A stretch of 64,000 nt of DNA from Prinia subflava (Eukaryota; Chordata; Aves; Passeriformes; Cisticolidae): assembly GCF_021018805.1 (NCBI RefSeq), contig NW_026960607.1:2730501-2794500 (forward strand). Direction: 5' to 3'. This document shows, piece by piece, positions 23,206 through 34,369 of this stretch (position 1 is the first letter of the stretch; the number at the start of each line of letters is the position of its first letter). The translations under genes were made by a program, and so were the position numbers. The notes beneath the pieces were generated by a model. That model did no database searches, was not told where the DNA came from, and worked only from the letters and a program-made list of their open reading frames with translations.

Positions 23206-26200
23206 AGCTAGAAAAGTGAACTGGAGTTCAAGAAATTTGAATCATAATCCCAGTTCTGCTTCTGTCTTCTTTCATAATTTCTTTAAAATTTGCCTCTCCT
23301 GTGACACCTGCAATGCGGGGTAAACAATATGTCTGCAGTGTGAAAATCTGGTACTGTCTGACTGTGTTTAATTGATGGACTCTTTGGTGAGCACTCACAG
23401 CACGTGGAAGGATGTTTCTTCCTCTCTTTAGTTTGCAGGCTACATGAGGTACACAGTCAGTGCTAACTGAGCTGATGAATCAGGGAGTTAGCCAAAAATC
23501 CACATTGGCTTTTCATCACTAGTTTGTAAAACAAGTCATCCAAAGCATAGATAAAGGCAAGGGTTAAAATAATATTCAGTTTTTGGTGTATTAGAAGATA
23601 CTAAATGGGAAGGTGTAACAAGCTGTGGAAGAGAATTCTCTGACAACAAATGGATGGATACTTGCACTTAAAGGGAAATGGAGATTAGCTGTCAGAAAAG
23701 CAATAATACCAGAATTTAAAGGAGGAATCAAAACTGAGACCAAAAGGTACTGTGCAAAGAATCTCTAACAGAAAAACTGATAAGCTGTCAACAGAAACAA
23801 AAGAAATTGCAAATATTCTTAGCCATCAGGTTAATGGATGTACTTTTTGCCAAGCTCAGCACTGCAGGAAAAGGTGTGATTTGCTTTCAACTACACTTGG
23901 GGAAAAACTGGATGAATGAGTGCATGTTGACAAGATGGGATACATTTTTAAGTGCTGAGAAATTTGAGCCCCTGTAAAAAAATTAGTAGTTTTCTCAAGG
24001 AAAGAAGCAATGAGTATTTTATATTGTTTACTAAATAATAATTTTAAAATCACACATTTTGTAATTGTATTTATGTACAGAGTGGAAATCTTTTACCCAC
24101 CGAGAATGTTTTAAATCTGTCTCTTCCTTTAATTAGCTAATTTAAACTATGTATTTCTTTAAGAAATTTCAAATGCATTTGTAGAGCTTAAAAACATGCT
24201 TTGAGAAAATGAAAAAGCCTTCCTTAGTAGTATCACAGTAATACAATCCCCCAATATCTGGTCAGATGCAGTCATCCAGTGAGTTTATGATGCTCCATAT
24301 TAGTTGTTACAATATGTACTAACTCAAAATACCCAAGCTACTGAGAAATTTGTGAACTAGCCTGAACAATGAAATGCCATCTCCTGTGTATCTGTTTGGC
24401 TGGCAGGGTTGCCTCCCCACTTCCTGTGCAGAGGAGAGGTAGGCAAACAGCAGAACGTGGATCTGAACAGATTTCTTAAGAAAATGAAAGGAGTAATTGG
24501 CCCTGTAGTTGTAGTGCTAAGTAAAGAAGGCAGAGTGAACAACCCATGGTTATGAATATGTGGGGATCACACTGGAAAACAGATGAAGCTTGATTTGCAT
24601 AGAGCACCCTACAACTTTCACAAGCCACTGCTAAAGGATTGGTTGGGGAACAACTTACAGAGATACAAAATTGCAAGGCTGGTCATGGAAGTGTTTACCT
24701 GTGTTTGCAGTCTACTTGGGTTCTCCTCCCTGAGCTATGCTTTTGTTGTTACAGATATGTCTCAAAAGAATATTTTTAATGTTTGCTGATTTTTCAAGTG
24801 TGATTTCTCTATTTTATTGTAGTTTGTATGCAAAATTTTCAGGACAAAATGTCCTAGATTGGAAAAAGTTACAATTATTGAATATTTTGACTACCCCTTT
24901 GGTGATAACAGTTGGATTTTACCCTGAAGCAATTCAGATGTTCTTTCTTTTCTTTCTTTTCCTTCCAAGAATTTGCAAGTTTATGAAGAATGTGTGTATT
25001 CAGCTGGGTTAAATGGAAATATTGCTCAGCACCTCTACACATAGATCACATTTATCCCAGTGGAACAGTGAATTTCTGCTGACCAACATTGCTCATCCTG
25101 CATTTAAAATATTTTTTTAACCACTCCTGACTTTATGAGAAAATGATTTAATGAATTTTATTAACGCTTTCCAGATACCTCTGTGGAAACTAATATGTGA
25201 TAAAATTAGAACAGTTTTTATATATGAATATTTCCACATAGTCTTTTTCCCAAAAGACAGAGCTCCCAATTTGGCTCTTTATTATCTTTGCAAGTTTCTT
25301 TCTTTATGGTATATCTACTTACAGCAGTTTGTAATCTTCATTCTGAGACTTAATGTCAAAGTGAGAAGTGTTCCAGATGGCAGGATTGTTGAACAATCTC
25401 CAGACATGCTGCTGGACGAGAAATGTGTTTGCAGAACAGGAAGCAGGTCTGTTTTACCTGGAGTGAATCACAACTCCTAAGCAGATGTACCTGATAATCC
25501 AAGTCGAACTTCAATCTCATTCTTTTTTTTCAGGATATTTGCATCATCTCTTCCTGCCATAGGTAACCTCCCCTAAGGTTTTCAGACTACTGATCAGGAG
25601 TAATGTATGGTTAACATGCTCTTTTAGCACAATGTGTAGTTTGATTACAGAGAAAGTTTTGTTTCTGGTGTAGTTTTCCTGTTCCAGTACCATTCTTTTG
25701 GTTCTGTGAGTTTTTGTAAGTAGCTGTGTGAATTTTTTGAAGGGCTCTTCTCTTTTTCTTTGGCTGCTTTTATGATATCCTCTGTAGATTAAAGTTTGAT
25801 CATGAACTTTTGGCATCTCAATTCTTATAACCATAACCAAGAAATTTTCATTCTTCATTCACTATGAACCAATAACACATTTCCAAACTGTCTTAGTCAG
25901 AAGGGATAAACTGAATAGCAGCTGAGCAGACATATTTACACTGGCCACATTGTCAGCATGGGTAACTGTAAAGACCCATAAAAGTATTGATTGTGCCGCT
26001 TTGTTTGCATGTTTTGAATGGCAGTAATTGGCTCATTCTTTTACTGCGCAACTCTCGTGTTTTGCATGTATTTCAAAGCATCAATTATTTATCCAAATAA
26101 CTGTTTGGGATATATATTTTTTTTAAGTCACATTAATATTACTGCCAAATTTAGAGTAAAAGAAAATATTCTTTGAATCAAAAATTACCATGTATTTACA

Positions 26201-29200
26201 TAATTAAAATGTTCCAAGATGGAGCAGCTTGTTCTAGTAATATGTAGGAAAAATGATAGTACTACTTTATCCTTTCTGGATTACATCTTCAGCAGTTTTG
26301 CAGAAGGGAGTGGGTTTCTTTAATAATATGCTTTGATATTTAGTGTTTGTAAAATTATTATGGGTGCATAATAAATGGCTCAAAGGAACTCATGATCTTC
26401 GATGGAATCAATTCTGCTAAGCAGAAATGGCAGGTGTTACTTTGCATTACAAAGAAAAGCATCACCTTTGTTATTTCAGGTCTGTCATGCTACTGCTATT
26501 ATTATCAGCATCTTAACTAGAATTCTTCAAGTTATGTGATCAGTGGTTATGGAGGCCATTAAACTAACTATTGATTCTATTGATTATTTTTAAAAGATTT
26601 TAAGCTGAGTGCAGAACATGTTATTGCAGTTTTATTTGATCTCATGCTTCCTGTTCTTTTTTTTTTTTTCCTTTTACTGAAGCATATTTATTTTCCTTGT
26701 CACTTTCTTCTTCCCTTAGGAGGCTGTGCAGAAAGAATCTTAAAGAAAAGCACATTTTTTGGGGTGCTGGAATGTTTTGTCAAAACCAGCACGCTAGCTG
26801 GATTTACCCTCATTCTCCTCTTTAATGCTTGCCTCCCTTCTCTGCCACTGACAACAAATTGCTTATCTGGCTACCACATTCCTTTGTGTTATGACCTCCT
26901 TCTCTCTACTCTCAGTTCTTCCCTGTTTCTGTTTCTTAATTCTATGACTTTCTGCCTTTTATATTAGAGAGTTTCTGAAGCTTTGCTTTTCACAGCAAAG
27001 CTTTTCCGAATCTCTCTGCTTGTCTGTCTGCATTAACAGCTCTATGATCCTCCAATGTGTACAGGCAGAGAGGCTTGTTCTCTTTTCCATCTTGGTTAGG
27101 CCTCTGTTGACTTATGATATAATTTGACACTGTCCTCTCAGTCTAGACTAAAATGCAAGCTTGTCTGGTTGAGGGTCATTACATCACTTGCACCTCTAGG
27201 AAGAGCTCCCGAAAGAGGCTTTGTTTTACAGCTCTCTTAATAGTGCCACACAATTTTGAATCAAGAAAAGAATGTCTAATAAGAGGATGTGCTATAAACT
27301 TTCATTTTGAGCCTTTGTTTCATGCAAAATGAGCTTAATTCAGTTTTCAAATACAAGCACTATTTCTGAAAGTTACCCTTTCTTAAATTTCATATTTCAG
27401 CAATCTTGTCCTTTTCTTTCTTGTCATATGTTATAATTAAACTGTATTATCTATTTAATGATAATTGCTTTCCCTGATAATGTTTGAAATGCAGATATTT
27501 CTAAATCTAGGCATATATTTGCTATAAAGGTGACTTTTGTCTTTAGCTTTCTAATGAAACATCTCTTCCTTTTGTACACTGTGTAAAACAATGCTGTCAC
27601 TTTTTATTGTCAAGTCCTTGGTTTACATGCAAAATTATGTCTAAAACCCATCTCCGGGGCAACCCACTTTCAGATTTATAGCTTGTCCTTATCAACATTC
27701 TATTTTAATGAGTGCAATTCATATCCCTCTGCACTAACAATCAAAGGCCCACCACTTTCACATCAGTCCATCCACCTTTTAATTAAGGCATGTCTTCTTT
27801 TTGTACATCTCAATGAAAAATGAGAATTCAGTGTTAAATAAATACTCTTTTAAGTGTTGATATAAGGATTAATAGTATTGTAAACAGAACAGAAATAACA
27901 AAATCTTTCTCTTAGTTATTGAACCAGACCTTCTCTGATTGTGCAACATGAAATCATCAGCCTTCTCCACCACAAAAATAAATCAGAATCTTTGAAGATT
28001 ACTGGACATTCTGAAAAATTTCAAGTAATTTTATGAAGTGAAATCTCTAAAGCAACATACTAAGTCTCCAAAAATATATTCAAAAAATTAACAGAATTTT
28101 GCGGTTTTCATGGACTGTAGTATATAGTATATAAGCACTGGAGACAGTCCAGAGTATAGTATCATATCGTCTGATACGATATCATATTTTATTTTTTGAT
28201 TTTTTTCTGCTTTATTTTATTTTTTAATCTTTTTGTTGTGTGGTGGTGCTCAGCTGTTCTCCTTTGATTTTTTGGGTTTCACTGCTACTACCAAAATTAA
28301 AGGTGGAAGAGCTTTGACATTAAGAAGTAATACTCCAGCTAAAAAGAGAAGTCCTATCAGGTGTGTAAGTCACTTTGTGAAATCATGATCATCATCCACT
28401 GAAATGTGAAGAAACTTTCATGAACTTGGTTATCTTCACATTAATGGGAAGTGAAGTCTAAACTTTGGTCTGGTCTTCAAACGGGATTGTCGTTAATTCT
28501 GAGATTGAGAGGAAAAATATTAACTGTTTTACATAATTTTTCCTCATACCTCTAAACAGGTAGGCTGGAATAAATGGCAACTGTGGGACTGAACCATCAT
28601 GTGAAGATAGATATAGAGGAAAAAAATATTGTAGTGGTTCTTGGTTAACATGTGAAAAAGACTCAGAACCTATATGAAACTTACCTTTGGCAAGAAAAAC
28701 AGCACAGTATCTAAATAATGAAAACCAATTTGATGAACTACTTTTTGCAATTAAAAGCTGCCATGCAAAAAGGACAGCATTAGGCATGAACTCTTGCACT
28801 GAGAGATAAGCATGCATTATTTTGTTCATTACTGTGACCATCTTCAGAAAATTAATTTATGAATGGAGGTTTAAAAGTCTCTATGGCTAATATCATCTGT
28901 TGCAAACAGATTTTATAGCATATTTCAGAAAAATATCAGGAAAACAATTTTTTATCTGGAGCCCTGAAAATCACTTACTACTGAATATAGAGAGCTGTAG
29001 TCAAGAGATCACAAAGGGATAGCAGAAAATGAGTTTACTTTTCTCTGAGAAATCTGAGCTTTAAAATATGCATGGATTACAGGATGTGACAAAAATGGTT
29101 TTTCAGAACTGGTTTCTTATTTTTATGGTGTTACTGTAACTACTTTATGCATAATATATAATGCATAATGTTGCAGCCATATTGTGGCTGAGATCAAATT

Positions 29201-29595
29201 AACTGTATGCACAGATGAAGTCCCCAATTATTTTTCATGTATTTATTTCTGAATCTTTGTAGCAAAGAACATCATTTCACAGAAGTCCTGAGAACAATGG
29301 GAGGGCCAAGCCCTGAAACATAACTGCCCAAGAGACTGTGGACAAGACTTTACCTGGTAGGATCCTGGGCAGATTGATTAAGTGCTGAGTTGCTCAGTTT
29401 ACAGTCTCCAGAGATCTGTCCTAAGTTTTTCTGTGGTTCTTTTCTCTGAAGTAGAAGTGGAGTAGCTGAGGTGTTTGGGTGCAGATTGACAAAGTCCACA
29501 TGGATGTGTTTTCTGTAGTGCCGGAGTTCAGGGAGAAGCATATATTTGTGATGCCCATACCATGTCCTCTTCAAGATCCTCAAGGAATATACAGA
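23206..29595. other. No gene seen
   Basis: 6.4 kb of AT-rich DNA with short pyrimidine repeats (for example TTTCTTTTC units near 24941-24965) and T runs. A small palindromic patch, ATATCGT...ACGATAT, lies near 28164-28182. Several 80-130 codon open frames occur but none resembles a known protein. Confidence 0.55.
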
Positions 29596-29599
29596 CACA

Positions 29600-30020
29600 G
29601 AGAATCACTTAGGTTGGAAAAAAATCTTAAGGTCACCAAGTCCAACCATTAACCCAGCACTGCTAGGCCCACTACTAAACCACATTGATAAGTGCCATAT
29701 CTACAAGTCTTTTAAATACCTCAAGGGATGGTGACTCAACCACTGCCCTAAGCAGCCCATTCCACTGCTGGACACCCTTTTGGTGAAGTGAATTTTCTTA
29801 ATATGCACTCCAAACCTCTCCCTGTGAACCCGGAGGCTGTTTCCTCTCATCCTATCACTTGCTACCTGGGAAAAGAGACAACAACCGTTTTATTATGACC
29901 ACATTTCAAGTAGTTGTAGAGAGCAATAAGGTCTCCCCTCAGGCTCCTTTTCTCCAGACTAAACAGCTCCAGCTCCCTTAACTGCCCCTCATAAGACTTG
30001 TGCTCTGGACCCTAAACACC
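29600..30020 (-). mobile_element. CR1 LINE fragment
   Basis: The block starts AATCACTTAGGTTGG, followed by the CCAAGTCCAACCATTAACCC segment and later GGTCTCCCCTCAGGCTCC and TTTTCTCCAGACTAAAC, the standard order of the CR1 3' region read in reverse. It is 5' truncated at about 30020. Confidence 0.85.
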
Positions 30021-30317
30021 ATACGCAACATGTCTTTTATTTGCCTCAATACAGACAGTCTGGGGGGGCAGGTGAAGAAGTGGGTGGTAAATGTTGAAGA
30101 GGTAGTGGTAAGAAAAGTTAATGACAATATTTTTTTCAACCAGTCCTTATCTACAGTTTCATATTAGAGACAATGCTAAGCAGACACTAGTTTGCTCAGA
30201 TGTGATTTTGTAAGCATAGAGCATGCCGTAAATCTATCATTATGCCTGTGAGTTGGCATAGTATCTGTAAATACAATCAAAACTCCAGCAGACTGCCTTT
30301 TGTATGGGACTGAGGTG

Positions 30318-30647
30318 TATCACCGTGGAGGCCCAACCAGGAAAACAGACTGGGGACACAGATCTGGGTGCATCAACAGCAGCAGGGCAGAAGACTTGCC
30401 CTTAATTTATTTTTCCATTATATATCTGTGGCAAGGTGACCATGGATTGGAGAAGGGTATCGCCACCTCTCCTGTCACATTGGTCCAGGAGGCTGTCATT
30501 CAACCTCCCCTTCTCTTGGAGAAAGTATTCATAACATTGCCAATATTTACAAAACATGGTCCTGTGTTTACAATTCACCAGCGTGAGAAACTGCACATTT
30601 CTCCTTTAATATGAACGCTCAGCAAACCAGGAAAATTCATGGCAACA
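30318..30647 (-). repeat. 3' LTR of provirus B
   Basis: In sense it runs from TGTTGCCATGAATTTTCC at 30647 to GGTGATA at 30318, so it ends TA and not CA; the same holds for the other two copies. Sense-strand ATATATAATGG and AAAATAAATTAAGG lie close together near 30398-30423. A purine tract adjoins it on the internal side. Confidence 0.92.
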
Positions 30648-30662
30648 TCTTACCCTTTTAAG
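30648..30662 (-). other. Polypurine tract of provirus B
   Basis: The minus strand reads CTTAAAAGGGTAAGA immediately before the 3' LTR, the expected site and composition of the plus-strand primer. Confidence 0.6.
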
Positions 30663-31519
30663 TATATTAAAAAGAAAACAGAAAAAGAAAAATGAACAAT
30701 TCTATGACAGGAAAAAAGAAAGAAAAAAAAAAACCTGTATAAAGTTCACCGACCTTCATTTAGGTAATGGTGTGAGGGCTACATGTTGGTCTGATTCTGC
30801 CTTTGCTACCCAGGGTTTCACCCTGAACCCCTTGCAATAACCTGCTCAAAATATCTCGAGCATAGTCTAACATAATTCAACCAACACCCTCATATTTTTA
30901 AATTTTTATAAGATACAAGGGAATATACGGTGCAAAAGGCAGGAGCATTCCAAGAAAAATCAATCACTCAATTCAAAATTCTGAACCCCAAAAGTTCTGT
31001 CCCAAAACCACAACCCCCAAACAACGTGCACTTTCCCCACAGAGGTCACAATGGCTACCATACATAAAACTGAGCCATAGCAAACAATTCCTCTGAGTCC
31101 ATGATTAACAGTCTGCTGGCTCTCAGCATCACACTGCTTCAGTCTGTCCTTGTCCAGCAGCTCCACAGGATCCAAAGTCTCTATGGAGGCCATATAGGAA
31201 AAGAGAGGATGCCAGTCCGTGTCCATGTCAATCAGATCTCGAAGAGGCTTCTGTGATGGGTGGCACTAGGGTGGCACAGGGTGCACAAGGTTTCAGGATC
31301 AAACAGGATCAGTCCAATGCACCTGAGGCAGCTCAGCAGTCTTTCAGTGGCCGCCTTCTTAGCATGGATCACAGAACCTGAGGATAGAGAACTTAAAAAA
31401 CACAAATTGAGCAATTGACTTTTTCTCAAAGAATGCATGCAACATAGGATGTGGATGTAGAAACCCACTGCAAGGTCCAAGGAAAACTGACCATAGCTAT
31501 GTGGCAACATCAACACTTC
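30663..31519 (-). other. 3' region of provirus B after gag, no recognised gene
   Basis: This holds two short minus frames, 31232-31516 (94 codons) and 30960-31226 (88 codons). The second has a hydrophobic stretch of about 25 residues that could be a membrane segment. Neither could be matched to envelope, protease or polymerase. This part may be a relic of the env 3' end or plain untranslated RNA. An A-rich tract lies at about 30714-30735. Confidence 0.4.
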
Positions 31520-32113
31520 CTACACTTGAGATGATGGCTGTACACCAGCCAGAGAATTTTGCTCTTGTTCTAGAGCTTGGGAAACTGTTTCGTCCCCCTG
31601 ACGTCTTCGTCTTTTTCTTCGCCTCCGAGTTTTCGGGCTTGGCGTGGGCTCAGCATGACCCACTGCTTTGCAAGTTTCTGCAGTATGGTCTGGACCCCCA
31701 CATTGTGCGCAGAAAAACAAGGGAGTCACTTTCTGTGCCTCCTTTTCCTGTTCTCCACTAGGCTGAATATCTGCCTGTGTCTCATGTCCAGCATTCTGCC
31801 TCTGTTCAGCCGGCTGTGAAGCAGCCGTTGGGGTCATCACCATAGAATCACAGGTGTTTAGAACTGCACAGGTCTGGACCATCTCCAGGACAGTAGAAGT
31901 CTCTGGAATGGTTTCCAGGAGCCTCTGGCAAGCAGAATTAGCATGGCTTCTTGCTAATTGCTCCAAAATTATCATTCTTAAAGTGCTATCCTGGACTCTC
32001 ATCTCTAAAAAATCCATCAGATGCACTATAAGTCGATGAAAAGGTTCACCTGGCTTCTGTGCTATATCTGAGAAGTCTTCCTTTGGGGAGAAGGATAACT
32101 TGGTTTTTATCAA
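31520..32113 (-). pseudogene. gag: gag piece: C-terminal capsid and nucleocapsid
   Basis: A 197-codon frame. Residues about 16-36 carry the retroviral major homology region pattern (Gln...Gly-x-Pro-Phe...Phe-Leu). Residues about 55-90 look like the last capsid helices. Around residue 134 lies one CCHC zinc knuckle (C-x2-C-x4-H-x4-C), followed after about 17 residues by an almost unbroken Arg/Lys stretch of 10-11 residues. Betaretroviral nucleocapsids usually have two knuckles; only one is seen. The frame remains open upstream of its first start codon, as expected if it once continued from the capsid piece. Confidence 0.75.
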
Positions 32114-32142
32114 TGCAGATATCCCTATGTATCTGCACGAAT

Positions 32143-33237
32143 CTAAGTGCGAGAAAGGCCAGCTTGCACATCAGGGCAAGCATATTGACTCCTCCCCATA
32201 AGTAGGTCAGCTCCGACCCCAAACAAGGGATCGTCTCGAGGCAGGTGTCTATTTATGACAGCCATTTGTCCAGCTAGGAATTTCCAATTTCTTTCAAAGG
32301 TAAAAACCTGTTGAGGTTCAAGCATCACTGTTGCAAAACCTCTTATTACATAAGGAAAGATCAGATTCTCAAATTCTGCACTGATCCATTGAATTGCCTC
32401 AGTGATGCTTGTATTATTTTCTGCCACGTCCCTTGATAAGGGAAACGGGACTGCCCATGATGGGTCATCATGGCTATGATGCTGTGGAACCAAAACCACA
32501 GGTCCCTGAACTGGCTCGGGCAAAGCTGCATCTTCAGGCAGCAGCTCCGTTATCTCAGCAGCCTGGTTTGGCTGGGATGCAGGACTAAAAACCTCATCCG
32601 ATTTCATGACAGGAAAAGCGTGCACATCAGACAACGCTTTTTCCCCGTTATCATCTCCCACAGCCGACCCGGCCCCGTAGGGGGGGTGGGCGGGGGACAG
32701 TGACACGCTCAGACTCCTCTCTGAGCGGGGGGGGCGATTGTCGCGCTGGGCAGGGAGGCGTGGCCGATCGGCCACAGCTTTCAGCTCCCGCCTGGCCAGC
32801 CGATGGGTCGGTGGGCGGGGCCAGAGCCGGCAGCAGCTCTGCGGCTCCAGCGCTCGGCCCCGCCCCCTCTGAACGGAGAGGGCATGCGGCGGGGCCGCGC
32901 GGCGGCGCGGGGGGGCTGTCCATCGCGGGTGGCCCCGCAGCAGCGGGCAGCGTTGCGCCCAGCCCTCCCCCCGCGGCGGCGGACCGGCACCGGACGCGTG
33001 GGGGGGGGGCGCGGCGCGGTGGGCGGCGGCGGCGGCTCCGCTGCGGGCACCGCACGGACCGCCGGCGGCGGCGACCCCGCGCACAGCATTTGGCGCGGCG
33101 GGGGGACGGGGCAAGGAGGGGCCGTCCCCGCCGCTCTCGCCTGCCGAATCCTGCGCGGAGCAGGTCGCGGCGGGGCGGGGCGGGCCGGGGAGGTGGCGGC
33201 AGGGGGCGGCGCCGGCAGCGCCGGGGGCGGCGTGCAC
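32143..33237 (-). pseudogene. gag: gag piece: Pro/Ala-rich region plus N-terminal capsid
   Basis: A 364-codon open frame. Roughly the first 190 residues come from the GC-rich block and are Pro/Ala/Arg-rich with little information. From about residue 245 the sequence becomes capsid-like: Trp-, Pro- and Leu-containing helices, then a Trp-x-x-Leu-Ala-Gly segment and a Leu-Met-Gly-Arg-Ser-Gln-Tyr element, which resembles the conserved region before the second capsid domain in betaretrovirus-like Gags. It stops shortly before the major homology region, which lies in another frame. The first Met of this frame is unlikely to be the biological start. Confidence 0.6.
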
Positions 33238-33480
33238 GGCGGCCCCCCCGGCTCCCCGCAGGGGGCCCGAGGCGGGGCGGCTCCGCGCGGCAGCTGCAGG
33301 GCGGACCCCACAGCGGCGGCGGGCAGCGGGGGGGTCGCCGCGGCATGCCGGGCCCGTGAGGGGCGGAGAGCAGGGCCGGCGGAGCGGCGGGAGAGGCGTT
33401 GAACCGCTCTGGCTCGGCGCGACACAGGCGGACGCGGCGCGCGCGCGCCAGCGGCACTACCCGGGCACAGTGGCCCAGCA
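32690..33480. other. CpG-island-like GC-rich block inside gag
   Basis: About 790 bases of extreme G+C with many CpG dinucleotides, several GC-box-like GGGGCGGGGC elements, long C or G runs and an alternating GCGCGCGCGC tract near 33437. Composition changes abruptly at both sides to ordinary gag-like sequence. It lies between the matrix-like and capsid-like parts. Open frames exist on both strands only because stop codons are rare in such sequence. It may be a GC-rich Pro/Ala linker typical of the family or a captured host CpG island. Confidence 0.75.
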
Positions 33481-33741
33481 AAAAGGCTCACAAAATCCCA
33501 CAGCCCTTCCGAGACCCACGCTGGCCACGCCCAACCCCCGACATGGGGGCCGGGATCTCCTGCATCGGCTCTAACCCTGCATCAGAGCAATCCTCGTCAG
33601 AAGCGACGGAGCTCGCAGGGGAGCCAGTCCTGCTTCCTGTCGAAAGCCCAGAATCAACTTCAAAGTCCTCTCCAGCCTCTTTTAGAAGTGGGAAGACTGT
33701 TCCCCAGGTCCCTAGGAGAGCGCTAGCTCTCATATTTCCGT

Positions 33742-33936
33742 TCAGAACGGATAAAAAAGTTTTTCCCCCAGGGTTTTCCATGGGTCGATTGAGAGTGCTT
33801 TTTCAGCAGTATAAAAAATTCCAAGTTTCTTTCCCCAGCTAAACAGTTCTCTCACGTGTTTCCTGGTCAAGTCAGCGTCACAGGACAACAAAAAGGAGTG
33901 AAGCAGTTCCATCATCAGTCGTTCCTCTGAGAACAT
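33742..33936 (-). pseudogene. gag: gag piece: matrix-like N-terminus
   Basis: About 64 residues from a Met at 33934-33936. The pattern of helices, with Leu-Phe, Trp and Asp-Pro-Trp-Lys-x-x-Gly spacing, resembles betaretroviral matrix domains. There is no Gly at position 2, so no myristoylation signal is present on this start. The frame ends at a stop just after a homopolymer, and matrix-like sequence continues in the adjacent frame at 33488-33760. Confidence 0.55.
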
Positions 33937-34014
33937 CGTGGGTTTCTTCTTTTTGCAGCTGTAGAAGGCAGATTTTTTTTTCTTCTTTTTTCTTTCCTCA
34001 CTAGCTTGCAACTT

Positions 34015-34031
34015 GACCACGTTGGGCACCA
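34015..34031 (-). promoter_or_regulatory. Primer-binding site, tRNA-Lys1,2 type
   Basis: The minus strand reads TGGTGCCCAACGTGGTC two bases inside the 5' LTR. It agrees with the tRNA-Lys1,2 complement except for a C-to-T change near the start and differences at the end, and differs from the Lys3-type site of provirus A. Confidence 0.8.
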
Positions 34032-34033
34032 GT

Positions 34034-34363
34034 TATCACCGTGGAGGCCCAACCAGGAAAACAGACTGGGGACACAGATCTGGGTGCATCAACAGCAGCA
34101 GGGCAGAAGACTTGCCCTTAATTTATTTTTCCATTATATATCTGTGGCAAGGTGACCATGGATTGGAGAAGGGTATCGCCACCTCTCCTGTCACATTGGT
34201 CCAGGAGGCTGTCATTCAACCTCCCCTTCTCTTGGAGAAAGTATTCATAACATTGCCAATATTTACAAAACATGGTCCTGTGTTTACAATTCACCAGCGT
34301 GAGAAACTGCACATTTCTCCTTTAATATGAACGCTCAGCAAACCAGGAAAATTCATGGCAACA
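34034..34363 (-). repeat. 5' LTR of provirus B
   Basis: 330 bp, no difference seen against 30318-30647. It is bounded outside by GAGGTG and inside by a 2-base spacer and the primer site. A 105-codon plus-strand open frame across it is antisense to the LTR and recurs in each copy only because the LTR recurs. Confidence 0.92.
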
Positions 34364-34369
34364 GAGGTG

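Larger units (their letters stand above)
31520..33936 (-). pseudogene. gag: gag of provirus B, broken by frame changes
   Basis: Gag builds the virus particle and packages genomic RNA. Reading minus, a likely start codon at 33934-33936 opens about 100 bases after the primer site and gives about 60 residues of matrix-like sequence. The open frame then changes near a T/A homopolymer at about 33752-33765. A 97-codon piece (33488-33781) follows, then a GC-rich, Pro/Ala-rich stretch, capsid-like sequence up to a stop at 32143-32145, and the C-terminal part in another frame (31520-32113). It is therefore not one intact reading frame. Betaretrovirus-like order and motifs support the call. No frameshift signal of pro/pol type and no pol were found. 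Confidence 0.75.
30318..34363 (-). mobile_element. Provirus, family B, very young, gag-only
   Basis: Two 330-bp LTRs that look identical base for base enclose about 3.4 kb. A perfect 6-bp duplication GAGGTG flanks the whole (30312-30317 and 34364-34369). Sense order: 5' LTR (right), lysine-tRNA primer site, gag (matrix, a GC-rich insert region, capsid, nucleocapsid), a short 3' region, purine tract, 3' LTR. There is no room for, or sign of, pol or env. Identical LTRs mean insertion too recent for mutations to accumulate, so it may be polymorphic in the species. The gag nevertheless has several frame breaks, so it was probably mobilised in trans. Lysine primer and 6-bp duplication fit class II (betaretrovirus-like) ERVs. 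Confidence 0.92.

Noticed and set aside
26644..26967. 107-codon plus frame preceded inside by a pyrimidine tract and AG
   Set aside because: Very hydrophobic Leu/Phe/Ser translation of a T-rich region; no donor site or homology recognised.
28130..28200. Palindromic TATATAG/ATATCGT patch
   Set aside because: Arms are only about 7 bp in AT-rich DNA, within chance expectation.
28458..28841. 127-codon minus open frame
   Set aside because: No recognised domain; likely chance.
30300..30614. Recurrent 104-105 codon frame in family B LTRs (also at 34013-34330)
   Set aside because: It is antisense to the LTR and recurs only because the LTR is repeated.
32651..33491. Long open frames on both strands (199-276 codons) across the GC-rich block of provirus B
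   Set aside because: Same composition effect; only the frame continuous with capsid-like sequence has independent support.
33752..33765. Possible programmed -1 frameshift site in gag at a T/A homopolymer
   Set aside because: The codon phasing does not fit a canonical slippery heptamer; a simple homopolymer indel is more likely.
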